A stretch of DNA of 64,000 bases, taken from contig JAECUM010001909.1 in NCBI GenBank assembly GCA_016617855.1, positions 1 to 64,000 on the forward strand, in the 5' to 3' direction. Below the pieces are notes generated by a model, which saw nothing but the letters and a program-made list of their open reading frames with translations, did no database searches and was not told the origin of the DNA. Below are positions 46,530-56,283 of this stretch, piece by piece; the stretch's first letter is position 1, and every line of letters starts with the position of its first letter. A program made the translations under genes and the position numbers. This DNA is from Megalonaias nervosa (lineage: Eukaryota; Mollusca; Bivalvia; Unionida; Unionidae).

Positions 46530-47278
46530 CTTCTTTACACTTTTTGGTGTACCAATTATACCCGTAATTGTTTTTTCAATTTTAAACGGAGACAGTGAGG
46601 CATGCGGTTTTGAGTCGTCTGTAGATTATATAGCCATGAAGGGTGGAAATGATTCCACACCACATTGTTCGTCATCCGAGACAGATCCAGTTTTGGTACG
46701 CTTTAGTTGATTTTTTTGGAAATATCCATGTTGGTGTATTTAATATTCAGCACCCGTGCTCCACGCCCACCAAAGAGCCCAACAAGGGGACACTTATTAA
46801 GTGTCAGAGATACACAGATGTTATACTCAGTAGGTAAATTCACCTCCTGATTAATCCCGTAAGATATACTCAGTCAGTAAAATTACGTCCCGATTGACCC
46901 TTTGAGCCACCGCCTTCTAAGAAGTCTTCTAAGAAGTTGGAACGGGACATTTAAAGGGATAGAATGTAGGGGCAAGGGTGGTATCAAGAGAGATACAAGG
47001 AGAAAGATAAAGAAAGAGTGCGAGTAACTAAATACCTCCTAGGGCTCGGCGTGCCCAGCCGATTTTTCGAGACCGGGCCCATACCGACCACCCGTCTAGA
47101 AGAAGTAGAGACCAAAGTAGTGTGTTGCATCGGAAAGCCTCTGCTCAACTACCAAGATCCTTTCCTGCTCCGACACGGGTCGCAACCCACGGCAAACAGG
47201 CTGCCTCTACTTAGTCGCCTCTTACGCCACGTAGCGAGGCAAGGCGAGGAAATTCTACAACCCCTTACCCGCAGGGGG

Positions 47279-49105
47279 ATACATACATTTGTATTATGGA
47301 TGTTAGATTCAACACGAATTCACAAAATGTCATAAGCTACATACGTTTATTATACTAATAAGGTTATTATTGTAAAAAAAAAATAATATATTATACGTGA
47401 AAGCAAAGTACATTTTGGTAGAGTTACAAAATGTGTTCTTCGTCTTATTCTTTTCTTCCACAGACGTATTATTGCAAAGATATTGACGAATCCTGCAGCT
47501 TTGATGTTCATAGCAATCGCTATCGGTGAGTAGTAACTTTTCAAATATATTTGGAAAACAAACAACGATGGAAAATAGAATAGTGTTCTACAGAATATAG
47601 AATCCTTGTCTTGTACATGCTCAGTTATATACAGCCGTAAATAACCAAAAATTAGCTATTACTGTAGTATGAATTGAACTTAAAATTCATTGAATATCCA
47701 GTCAATTTTTTGACGTCTTTGATAAGTTATGACGTGATTTTTTTGTATCTGTGTTTAAAGGAACTAATTCAGTGATCTATGGCAGCCACTACCTACTGTT
47801 TCTCCATCTGAAAATAAATAAGCTACACAATCAACAACTGCACCATTAATGCATCGCTATCTGTAACAATTGATGCTGACAGAGATACAGATTCTGATGA
47901 AGAGGAAGAGGTAGAGGAGGTACAGGCAATAGATGCATCAATCAGCCGGTCATCTGACATAGCATTAACAGTGGCACCACGATCTGTAACAAGTGATGTT
48001 GATGGAGAAAGTTATTCTGATGGAAATGAAGATGTAGAGGCAGTGAAGGCAACAGATGCACCAATCAACCCGTCCGTTGAGGGAGAATCAACAGTGGCAT
48101 CGTCATCCGTAACAATTGATGATGACAGAGATAACGATTCTAATGACGAGGAAGAGGTAGAGGGGGTGCAGTCAACAGTTGCACCAATGAGCCCGTCCGT
48201 TGAGGGAGCATCAACAGTAGCGACGCCATCCGTAACAAGTAATGAAGACAGAGATAACGATTCTGTAGAAGAGGAAGAAGTAGAGGCGGTGCAGTCAACA
48301 TATGCACCAATGAGCCCGTCCGTTGAGGGAGCATCAACAGTGGCACCACCATCTGTAACAAGTGATGGTGATGGAGAAAGTGATTCCGAAGGAAACGAAA
48401 ATGTAGAGGCAGTGCTCGCAACAGATGCACCAATGAGCAGGTCCGTTGAGGGAGCATCAACAGTGGCGACGCTATCCATAACAATTGATGCTGACAGATA
48501 ACGATTTTGATGAAGAGGAAGATTTAGAGGCGGTGCGGTGAAGAGATGCACCAACGAGCCCGTCCGTTGAGGGAGCATCAACAGTGGCACCACCATCTGT
48601 GACAAGTGATGTTGATGGAGACAGTGATTCTGATGGAAACGAAGAGGTAGAGGCAGTGCAGGAAACATATGCACCATTGAGCCCGTCCGTTGGGGGAGCA
48701 TCAACAGTGGGCATCACTATCCATAACTATTAATGCTGACAGAGATAGCGATTGTGATGAGGATGTAGAGGTAGACCAGGTGTAGGCAACATATAAACCT
48801 TCGAGCCCGTCATATCAGAGAGCATCAACAGTGGCTATTATATAAATATTGTATTATACCAAATAGACCTTTGTAGTTTGTACCGTAATGTCTTCCGCAT
48901 TAATCATTTTAGAAGCAGAAATTAATCTGCACCAAAAAATGTATTTATCTGTATATCTGTCTATATATCACTAACATTTCAAGATTGCTTCTTTGAAAAC
49001 AGACGATGCAACTAAAAACAGAACTCAACTGTATAGCAAGTATATGGATACTAATTCCAGTGTTAAGCAGGTTTTTGATCGGCGACATCCCTCACGATGA
49101 CACAC
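47279..49105. repeat. Inverted, diverged third copy of the end of repeat R
   Basis: Reverse-complement similarity to 25133-26660 runs through the whole segment, with many substitutions and indels (for example ATACATACATTTG and TGTTAGATTCA at its start, and CTGTATAGCA and CCTCACGAT near its end). It contains a much longer array of the acidic repeat than R1 or R2. Homology ends near 49105, and the right virus begins. Confidence 0.72.
47817..48850 (+). repeat. Tandem 120-bp acidic-repeat array with partial open frame
   Basis: About eight units of roughly 120 bp. An open frame without an ATG runs from about 47817 to 48501. Each unit encodes a Val-Thr-(Ile/Ser)-Asp start, an Asp/Glu/Ser acidic block, VEAVQxTxAP and a PSVEGxSTVA end. 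Type A (VTIDxDRDxDS) and type B (VTSDxDGExDS) units are mixed, suggesting a dimeric ancestral repeat. The later units are broken by stops (48499, 48541). If expressed it would be a disordered acidic protein; no known family was recognised. Confidence 0.6.
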
Positions 49106-49322
49106 AGCAGCATTAAGGGTGAGCCCTACAACTTTGTAGAGACCTTATTTTTAAAATTTAAGGGTTCCTACGAAGGATGAAAAAAAAAGTTTTTGCCTTA
49201 ACAGTAAAAACTTCTCTAATTGACCAGATTTTTCCGATTTTTTCACGTGCTGGTCACTACGCGTATGTCGTTCACCCTTCCTGCTCCTATAAATTAAACA
49301 GCCATTATTGATATTATCAATA
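49106..49322 (+). promoter_or_regulatory. Left flank of the right virus with TATA box
   Basis: 217 bases between the inverted R copy and the first viral ATG. TATAAATT at 49288-49295 lies 28 bases before the ATG at 49323, which itself sits in CAATAATG. A small hairpin (CTACAACTTTGTAG, about 49127-49140) lies further left. A viral terminal inverted repeat is expected somewhere here but could not be confirmed, because the other terminus is outside the window. Confidence 0.45.
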
Positions 49323-50318
49323 ATGAGTATTGGAGAACCACACTCAGCTAAATTAGCTCGATACCTACTAGAGGCAATTAAAAAATATCTACCTGTTCGT
49401 GATTCTGTTAGGCAACAACTACAATCGCGTCAGGAGTATAAGATGGAATTTGAAGAAGGTGCAGAACAATTATTTAAACCGATTGTCGAACCAACGAAGA
49501 AAATTGTTACAGCTACCGATGCAACACAACGCGCTCTTGCAACATTGCCTGCTGATATTGCTGGTCGTATTCAAGCAGCTCAACCACCACCCGTTCAAGT
49601 TCCTCAACCACCACCCGTTCAACTTCCTCAACCACCAAAAACCAGAACTAAGATAATGGATAAATTTACACCTGAAGGTATTGATGCTATCAGGGATCCA
49701 AACCAATTATTTGATATTGCCGGGTTTGGATATTATGAATGACAAAAAAATGTAAAACCAGAAAACGTTAAATCTCTGAAACCTGACAATTGGATTAGAG
49801 ATATATTTCGCATCTATACTGGTGTTCCAGAAATTAGATATGATGAAGATATTAAAAATTTTAACAGATTTGATGAGGCTGTATATAGATATATGGAAGA
49901 AAAAAAAAAACAATTACAGAAACCAGCAAAAACATTTGGAGAACAATTTCCACAATCACAATTACTATCACCACTACCATCATCACAACAACGAGAACAA
50001 CAATTTCAAGAAATGATAAAGCGAATTCAATCACCACGACAACGGCAACCAGTTATAACAACAGAGGAAGAAGACCAGGATCCTGGCGCAACTGGAAGTG
50101 GCTTAGGAAGTGGTTTTATTACTTGTCCCAATAACGTTCTTGCTGATGTCGATCGACTAGAAATCCTCATTGGAGGAAAACGAGCTGGTAATAATTCCCC
50201 AGAAATCATTAATGAAGCAGCTGATATTTGCAAACGATTATTTACAGGCGGTATCATGGATATTAATGTATATCGGTCTCTCATTAATGAAATCGCCGAT
50301 GATTATCATAGTGACTAA
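49323..50318 (+). pseudogene. Unrecognised viral protein with in-frame stop (right virus)
   Basis: A single frame of about 331 codons from MSIGEPHSAKLARYL, interrupted only by TGA at 49740-49742; the frame after the stop is open to 50318. The N-terminal part has EEGAEQLFKPIVEP followed by a twice-repeated PPPVQxPQP segment. The C-terminal part has a Gln-rich stretch, an acidic EEEDQDPG and a Gly-rich hinge before a helical end. Its position just before the capsid genes suggests an assembly or scaffold-type protein, but I cannot name the family. TGA may derive from CGA by CpG deamination. A real readthrough is possible but unsupported. Confidence 0.6.
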
Positions 50319-50353
50319 GTATGTAATTAGTGATAAAGTCACTTAATAATAAG

Positions 50354-50764
50354 ATGATCATACACAATACTCGTGGATCTACCATGGTCAGGGTAATAAA
50401 CTCTCGATTACCAGTATACAAAACGACCTACGGAGATGGATTAGGTGATGTTGTTCAGGGTCTGTTTAGAAGAATAGCCCCAAAAGCAATACCGATTGCA
50501 AAGCAACTGGGAATGAAAGCTATTGATGTTGTTCGTGAAAAAGGTATAAGCGCTGTTGGTAATATTGCTAGCAAAGCATTCTCAGCAATCAAAGATAGAC
50601 TATCACGATTAATACGCAGACCACAACCCGTCCGACCTCAACCTGTGAAATTGGCCAGCACTGAAGTGATGCCCGCAAGTGTAAGTAAAATAATAAATCA
50701 AGCCGCTAATCAAAAACTAGCGGAGTTGCTGATGTCCCGATGTCGGAAAAGGAAAAAAATATAA
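50354..50764 (+). CDS. Basic minor capsid protein, adenovirus pX/pVI-like (right virus)
   Basis: 136 residues from the ATG at 50354 (MIIHNTRGSTMVRVINSRLP); the in-frame GTG upstream is not needed. A Gly-rich turn (YGDGLGDVVQGLFRRIAPKA) followed by amphipathic Lys/Arg helices is the layout of membrane-active or DNA-condensing minor capsid proteins in adenoviruses and Polintons. The C-terminus is basic (SRCRKRKKI). It lies 77 bp before the major capsid gene. The function is inferred from composition and location. Confidence 0.6.
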   Translation: MIIHNTRGSTMVRVINSRLPVYKTTYGDGLGDVVQGLFRRIAPKAIPIAKQLGMKAIDVVREKGISAVGNIASKAFSAIKDRLSRLIRRPQPVRPQPVKLASTEVMPASVSKIINQAANQKLAELLMSRCRKRKKI

Positions 50765-50832
50765 CCGCTAGTCTGATAGCAGGAAGTGGTCTCACTTCCC
50801 GAAGTGGTCTTCGTGTTAGACGAAGACGATAA
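50740..50832 (+). CDS. Possible 30-codon overlapping ORF or shifted C-terminus
   Basis: A small frame opens at ATG 50740 inside the end of the previous gene and stops 8 bases before the major capsid ATG. It encodes a basic peptide ending SGLTSRSGLRVRRRR. This could be the true C-terminus of the minor capsid protein reached after a frame change, a separate small core peptide, or chance. Confidence 0.25.
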   Translation: MSEKEKNITASLIAGSGLTSRSGLRVRRRR

Positions 50833-50840
50833 TAATAAAG

Positions 50841-52238
50841 ATGTTTAAGCGCATATCTGACCCCGCGTTTGACATGGATGCACCAGTTCTCAAAGATGAG
50901 TCTGTGCGCGATTATCAGCATTATTCTTATGACGCACGAGAGCCAAATCAACCTGGACGAATTGAGCTACAAGTTCAGGATACAAGCAGATACTTCCTAC
51001 CCGCTGAAGCATTTATTGAAGTAGAGGGTGAAATTATAAAAACAGATAATACTGAATACGCCGCTAATGATAGTGTTGGTTTTGTTAATAATGGTAATAT
51101 GGCGTTATTCAAAAGCGCCACATACATGATTGATGGGAGAGAAATTGAATCAATCCAGAATAATGTCGATATTGCCACGACGATATTGGGTCTTGCACGA
51201 TATAGCGACGATTACTCAAGATCAGCTGGTCCATCAATGATGTTTGCAAAGGATACTTCTGATCATCCAGATCACAAAAATCAGGATTTTCGACGGCCAA
51301 ATGATCGAGCTGCTGCTGCCGCTGATATTGAAGATCTACCTTTTCCAAATCCAAATTTTAACTTAGGATTTGCAGCACGTCGAGCGATGTTAAGCGGTAA
51401 TAGGAGAAGATTTTCATGTGCGATTCCGTTGTCACATATATTTGGATTTTGTAGAAATGTCAGAAAGGTTATTTTTGGAGCTAAACACACAGTTGTACTT
51501 GCAAGGAAAAGCACCGACGATGATGCAATCTGGCGTCCTATTGGTGATGCTGGTAAAGTAGTACTATCAAACATTTCGCTGTGGATGCCAGTAATGACTC
51601 CAACAATACCTGAAGAAGAACGTTTACTTAGTTTTATGAGTCAAGGTGGTAAATCGATGTTATCATGGTTGACGATGACCACAGACATTATTTCAAGTGA
51701 AGTTGTTGGTTTATTCACATGGCATATAGCATCACAACAAGGTGTTTCTGCACCAAGACATATATTTATCGCATTTCAGGAGAATGCACGAGAAAACACA
51801 CAAACACGAAATCCAATGGTGTTTGACACGCTTGGAGTTAGTGAAGTTTCTTTAAGAATAAATGGGCATCAAGAACCAACTGAAGATATATTACTGAATT
51901 TTGAAAATAATCATGTAGCACGTGCATATCATCGATTAATGACATTCATGGGACGTGATCAGAATATTGACTCTGGTTTACAAATATCGCAGTTAGATTT
52001 TACAACTCTGTATCCGATTTATTACTTTTCGCTGGAACATTTAGATTTAACCAGACAATCTGTCGTTGATATACATTTTCGAGCTCGTGTAGCACGGTCA
52101 CCAGCAAGAGGACTCGGTCCACTAGTTATTCCTGGTGGTTACAGAGCAATTGCTGTTATACTCAGCGATAAATCGATATTACTCGAAGGTGTTGGTGGAC
52201 GAATGAGAGTTATTGATGCTGCAGTAGAAAATATGTAA
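50841..52238 (+). CDS. Major capsid protein, double jelly-roll (right virus)
   Basis: 465 residues, intact. It carries the hallmark mid-protein block of Polinton/adintovirus major capsid proteins: AIPLSHIFGFCRNVRKVIFG near residues 193-212, followed by KHTVVLARKSTDDDAIW. It forms trimeric capsomers with two stacked jelly rolls, as in adenovirus hexon. The smaller size is usual for this group. Start ATG at 50841 lies in AATAAAGATG. It is part of a compact plus-strand block of structural genes. An undamaged frame in an otherwise eroding element suggests recent integration. Confidence 0.9.
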   Translation: MFKRISDPAFDMDAPVLKDESVRDYQHYSYDAREPNQPGRIELQVQDTSRYFLPAEAFIEVEGEIIKTDNTEYAANDSVGFVNNGNMALFKSATYMIDGREIESIQNNVDIATTILGLARYSDDYSRSAGPSMMFAKDTSDHPDHKNQDFRRPNDRAAAAADIEDLPFPNPNFNLGFAARRAMLSGNRRRFSCAIPLSHIFGFCRNVRKVIFGAKHTVVLARKSTDDDAIWRPIGDAGKVVLSNISLWMPVMTPTIPEEERLLSFMSQGGKSMLSWLTMTTDIISSEVVGLFTWHIASQQGVSAPRHIFIAFQENARENTQTRNPMVFDTLGVSEVSLRINGHQEPTEDILLNFENNHVARAYHRLMTFMGRDQNIDSGLQISQLDFTTLYPIYYFSLEHLDLTRQSVVDIHFRARVARSPARGLGPLVIPGGYRAIAVILSDKSILLEGVGGRMRVIDAAVENM

Positions 52239-52281
52239 AATATTTTCTAAACATGTAATTAGATCGTTCATAATAGTAATA

Positions 52282-52782
52282 ATGTCATATCATCACGTTA
52301 GTGTGAGTCTGACTCCTGGTCAGATCAAAAAGCTGCAATCAGCATCAAAAAATAACTGTGGAATAAAAATGTCGCTAAAGCGAGAACAGATGACCGGTGC
52401 AAATAAATTATCGTTGACCGAGCGTCAGTTCAAAAACTTCAATGAAGCTAAAAAATCAAATAAAGGCGTCAAACTTAATCTTTCTGCGGGCGCCATCAAA
52501 GACATCGCTAAATCGGGTGGTATATTTCCACTTCTCGCAGCTATACCAGCTTTAATAGCAGCTGCAGCCCCAGCTGTTGCAAAAGCAGCTGCGCTAGGTG
52601 CTGTTGGAACAGCTGCTGGAATGGCATTAAAGAAAGCAACCGGACAAGGAATCAAAAAAAAGGGAAAAGGTCTAAGACTACCAGGAACCCCGTATTCGTG
52701 GTACGGAAAGGGTCTAAGATTACCAGGGACTCCGTATTCGTGGTACGGAAAGGGTCTAAGACTTCCCGGGACAGTTTACTAA
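52282..52782 (+). CDS. Minor capsid protein with hydrophobic core and C-terminal triple repeat
   Basis: 166 residues. The N-terminal half is basic and contains two copies of an (L/V)SLTxxQxK-like motif. Residues 73-113 are an Ala-rich hydrophobic segment (PLLAAIPALIAAAAPAVAKA), then a Lys-rich GIKKKGKG. The C-terminus is three tandem 13-residue units, GLRLPGTPYSWYGK-like, encoded by 39-bp DNA repeats. The hydrophobic plus Gly-Lys architecture resembles membrane-penetration proteins of Polintons and adenovirus. Whether the protease that follows cleaves it is unknown. Confidence 0.6.
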   Translation: MSYHHVSVSLTPGQIKKLQSASKNNCGIKMSLKREQMTGANKLSLTERQFKNFNEAKKSNKGVKLNLSAGAIKDIAKSGGIFPLLAAIPALIAAAAPAVAKAAALGAVGTAAGMALKKATGQGIKKKGKGLRLPGTPYSWYGKGLRLPGTPYSWYGKGLRLPGTVY

Positions 52783-52790
52783 TATCACCC

Positions 52791-53192
52791 ATGTCCAATT
52801 TTGATTTACTTAATGCTGCTAAGCAACTAAATATAAAAAACTTCAGAGGTGTTTTTATGCGCGATCAATTGCCAAAAAAACCAAACAATATTGAAACCGG
52901 TATCATTAATCTCGATAAAAACTCTGGCCCAGGTACGCACTGGGTCGGATATGCAATTGATCCACGTGGAATTATTTATTTCGATTCGTATGGATTAGCA
53001 CCACCAAAAGAATTTTTAGAGTATGTTACCGGCGATATTCCAATCTGGTATTCAACGCTACCAACACAAAAAATAACTGATCCTCCAATATGCGGTCGTG
53101 AAACCCTCGCTGTGCTTGATGCTGTATCAAAATCAACAGCACCACCTCATAAAGTCGTGCACGCGTTCACTACACTACGTCATAACACTTAA
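52791..53192 (+). CDS. Adenain-like cysteine protease (right virus)
   Basis: 133 residues from MSNFDLLNAAKQLN; ATG 52791 follows the previous stop by 8 bases. Catalytic residues fit the C5 adenain fold: His in GTHWVG near 44, Asp in YFDSYG near 62-66, Gln in PTQKITD near 90, and Cys in PPICGRE near 98. Length is usual for Polinton proteases. It would cleave capsid precursors during maturation. The frame is intact. The adenovirus enzyme needs a peptide cofactor; none can be assigned here. Confidence 0.83.
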   Translation: MSNFDLLNAAKQLNIKNFRGVFMRDQLPKKPNNIETGIINLDKNSGPGTHWVGYAIDPRGIIYFDSYGLAPPKEFLEYVTGDIPIWYSTLPTQKITDPPICGRETLAVLDAVSKSTAPPHKVVHAFTTLRHNT

Positions 53193-53211
53193 ACAGATAT
53201 CAGTAAATATA

Positions 53212-54294
53212 ATGGTAGACATTTATGGAAGATCTACTCGCAAAGATCAGAAGGTCAATTTATCTAAATATGCAACTCTTGATCAGCTCAGAAATGAAAT
53301 CGATGATTTATTAAATATCACAAGTGTGGATCAAAATGAAGTCGTCGTTTTTCAGAACAAACAAGGACGATTAAAAACGAGTAACATACAACTACTAGAT
53401 GTACTTGTACGAATTCCCAACGCGGTTGTTAATAATATCGTTACTTTCACTGATCAAGGTAAAATACAGGATTCCGGTAAATCGGTTAACGATTATGTTA
53501 AGAAAACTGGTGATGTATTTACCGGTGACATTATTATGTCAGGAAGAAACATTACATATCTTGGAGATCCAATCGCAAATACAGATGCAACAAAAAAATA
53601 CGTCGATGATCAAGAATCCAAGTATGTGTCAGTGCGCGGTGGTATAATGCGTGCATTTCTCTACATGAATAATAATGGTATTAATAATCTCAGAACACCA
53701 GAAACAGATTTTGACGCCGCAACGAAGAAATACGTCGACGATAAGGAAATTCCAATAACGACAATCAATGACGGAATTGCTGCATTTAGAACTGATTATA
53801 TTAATCATGTACAAACATTTCTAAATTTCCGTAGAAATATAAACAGATCTATTAACGAATTTTTTGGAACTCCACCAGTCGTTGACATAAAACTTACCGA
53901 CATTAACAAGAAAATCAACGATATTGTTAGTGGAATTCCTAATATCATTGAAAAAACGAATCTTATTAAAATTCCTCACAAGCAGATCTTTAACGTAGTA
54001 TACACAGTAGCATCAGGATTAGGAGTATGGACACTGCAAGATAATAATCTCAAACACACCGCAGAAGTCACTGGTGTATACAGACTGTCCGTATTTAGTA
54101 GTGCAAAATTCAGTATATTTACTACATTTCCATGGCGTTATTCAATCGATACTTTTTCTGGAGTTGTATCCGTTATAATAAATAAAGATGCGGAAGAAAC
54201 ATTTCTGCTGGAGGCATCTGATAAAAAATTAACCAGAGCACTATACTGGTGGTGTTTGGAATTTGTATGTGAAACTCCTCAATTAGTTATCTAG
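53212..54294 (+). CDS. Trimeric fibre-like protein with phage-type repeats (right virus)
   Basis: 360 residues from MVDIYGRSTRKDQKVNLS. Two repeats of about 50 residues share the signature NIxxLGxPxxxTDAxTKKYVDD (residues 116-140 and 168-190). The first is preceded by GDVFTGDIIMSG. This pattern is well known from bacteriophage tail fibres, where it builds a triple beta-helix shaft. A coiled stretch follows, and the last 90 residues (from KIPHKQIFNVVYTV) form a beta-rich, Trp-containing head, probably the receptor-binding knob. Position after the protease fits a vertex fibre. Confidence 0.66.
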   Translation: MVDIYGRSTRKDQKVNLSKYATLDQLRNEIDDLLNITSVDQNEVVVFQNKQGRLKTSNIQLLDVLVRIPNAVVNNIVTFTDQGKIQDSGKSVNDYVKKTGDVFTGDIIMSGRNITYLGDPIANTDATKKYVDDQESKYVSVRGGIMRAFLYMNNNGINNLRTPETDFDAATKKYVDDKEIPITTINDGIAAFRTDYINHVQTFLNFRRNINRSINEFFGTPPVVDIKLTDINKKINDIVSGIPNIIEKTNLIKIPHKQIFNVVYTVASGLGVWTLQDNNLKHTAEVTGVYRLSVFSSAKFSIFTTFPWRYSIDTFSGVVSVIINKDAEETFLLEASDKKLTRALYWWCLEFVCETPQLVI

Positions 54295-54303
54295 ATAAGT
54301 ATA

Positions 54304-54783
54304 ATGAATCAAGAGTCATTTATCGACGTTCAACGTCACAGATACGCTCAAGTATGTGAGTGTCAAACCAAACTAAAAAATATAATCGACGATTACACGA
54401 TAAAGGTAAAAAAATATCGGCAACGTATGGTTGTTATTGATATAATGGTATACTCTGCTTCTGCTGTTATTGCTGGAACTGAATTATTACTATCAACAAT
54501 AACGATGACAGCGCCTGCAGTTGTAACAATTATAGTTTCCACGGCAACAACATGCGCAGGTATTTTCAGTATTATCGCTAAGAAAATATCTACGTGTACA
54601 AATGATAAACTGAACGAGTACATAATGAAACTGCACACAGCAACATCATCTTATTCTAAACTATCATCGTATCTTTCGGCGTACCTCAGCGATGGTAAAA
54701 TATCCGATGAGGAATTCGCAACGATAATGGAAACTTATCATGAGGCATTCAAAGTGGATTCTAATGATAAAGTGGAGGGTTGA
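54304..54783 (+). CDS. Small membrane protein with paired hydrophobic helices
   Basis: 159 residues. The N-terminal 40 residues are helical and charged. Residues 42-97 hold two hydrophobic segments (IMVYSASAVIAGTELLLSTI and APAVVTIIVSTATTCAGIF), then a helical C-terminal region. This soluble helix / two membrane helices / soluble helix layout resembles SLATT-type or viral membrane proteins, but no family was assigned. Start lies in GTATAATG, 9 bases after the fibre stop. Confidence 0.55.
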   Translation: MNQESFIDVQRHRYAQVCECQTKLKNIIDDYTIKVKKYRQRMVVIDIMVYSASAVIAGTELLLSTITMTAPAVVTIIVSTATTCAGIFSIIAKKISTCTNDKLNEYIMKLHTATSSYSKLSSYLSAYLSDGKISDEEFATIMETYHEAFKVDSNDKVEG

Positions 54784-54818
54784 ATTTCCGCTCTATTAAA
54801 TAAGGAGTATTTTAAATA

Positions 54819-56283
54819 ATGTCATCGTTAGAATTATTACAGCAGATCGTAGCTAATACAACGTCGTCAAAAACTACTATGATATCAGTAAGTTCAACCA
54901 ATCCTGAATTTAGTGTTAATTTTCCAACCGCAATTCCAGCAAAGGAAATAGCGCTAGCACAATTACGAGTTTATCATAGCTGGCCTAATATCAGGTCAAA
55001 ACCGTTTGGTGGACAAACAGCAAATAATTCTCTGGTATTTGCGAATAAGAATAAACTGGATGGAAGTCCTGATTGGCAAGTTGTTGGAATTACAACGGGC
55101 AGTTATCAGATAGACGAGATTAATGATGAGTTCCAACGCAGAATTAAATCTATCACAGGGAAAGAATCTAAAATAGCGATTACTGCTTACGAACCAACAC
55201 TATCAGCGGTTATTGAAATAAATTCTCCTGATTACCTCGTAGATATTTATCAAAGCTCGATCAGATCAGTGTTAGGATGGCCTGAAGTCGCACCTGTTTA
55301 TAATGGAGTTTCAGAACCAACTAAAATGAATTTAAAACGAGTTAAGAAAAATTCATTTAAAATCCAGAATATCGAGATAAATATCCATGGAGATATATAG
55401 TATTTGAATTTGATCCTAACAACGATACATATTACTTTACCGATTTTGACGGTAAAAGGATCCCCAAGATAACTAGATCAGCACTTACTGTTGTCAAGAC
55501 GCCAAGAGCGCGGGATCGAGAGATTGTTGATGAAGAATTTTTAAAAGATTTTTAGATCTTTTTAAGCCTGAATACGATAAAACGTTTAATGATTTAAGAA
55601 GTTTACTTATTTCATTATCTCAACATTATGACGATGGTGTAAAAAATCAGATAATTGAGTCAATAAAACATTTAAATGGGATGTTACTCGATTTATACAT
55701 CGCCAATCGAAGTATTATAAACATTGCGACTGAACTCGATGGAAATTTTTACACAGATCTAAAACGTAAGCAAATATTTCTTAATCATTATAAAATAACA
55801 GAAAAAGATTTACAAACACTCATTATACCAGATTTAAATAACGCTAAAATGAAGAAATCACTTGACGATCTTATTGAAGAATATTATCCGGGAGTAATTG
55901 AATCGTGGAGAAAAATAGCCCCACCACCGGTTATACTAAAACACAATAACAACCCTTTTGGTGCCGGACGTCATATATCGCCAGGCATTGTAAACATAAC
56001 AACAACAATTGCAGTCAATCTGGTATGCGATGTTATTGAAGGTAGCTATCAGGTAGATCTTTCTAAGTCTAACCAGGCCCAGCAAGGGTACATATTATAC
56101 AGTTTTAGTCCATTAGCCCCCTCCCCAGGTTGGTTAACTGTATCAGAGCCAATTAACCCCGTGTACCTGCGAGTTCATAATCCGTTATTATCAAGGATAC
56201 ACTTTAAACTTACAGACCAAAGCAATCGCATTCTGGACACAAGAAATGAAGAACTAAATATAAATCTGTATGTGAAATCATAA
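54819..56283 (+). pseudogene. Penton-like minor capsid protein, split by a 0.6-kb foreign-looking segment
   Basis: 54819-55400 encodes a beta-rich N-terminal half (ALAQLRVYHSWPNI, then ITTGSYQIDEIN) ending at NIEINIHGDI. A very similar phrase, IAVNLVCDVIEGSYQ, starts the beta-rich C-terminal half near 56008, which ends LTDQSNRILDTRNEELNINL. These two ends match the single-jelly-roll minor capsid/penton of Polintons. Between them, about 590 bases encode a different, helical polypeptide in two frames (55340-55555, then about 55555-55990), with shifts near 55350 and 55550. Either another gene fragment was inserted, or this is a penton with an extra domain plus two frame breaks. Confidence 0.55.

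Larger units (their letters stand above)
41520..47278 (-). mobile_element. Full-length non-LTR retrotransposon copy C (I/Nimb-like)
   Basis: A 5.76-kb element with 5' end CCCCCTGCGGG at 47278 and a five-unit TGAT-type tail at 41520. It contains 5' UTR, ORF1, ORF2 and 3' UTR, all with point damage. Its 5' UTR shares the short internal duplication with copy A. The flanks (AAGATGTAC on the tail side, ATACATACATT on the head side) do not form a convincing target-site duplication and belong to differently oriented R copies. This suggests recombination through the element after insertion. Confidence 0.9.

Noticed and set aside
47817..48850. CRISPR-like repeat array
   Set aside because: Units are contiguous coding-type repeats of about 120 bp without spacers, in eukaryotic DNA.
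49106..49300. Terminal inverted repeat of the right virus
   Set aside because: The partner end is outside the window, so it cannot be verified.
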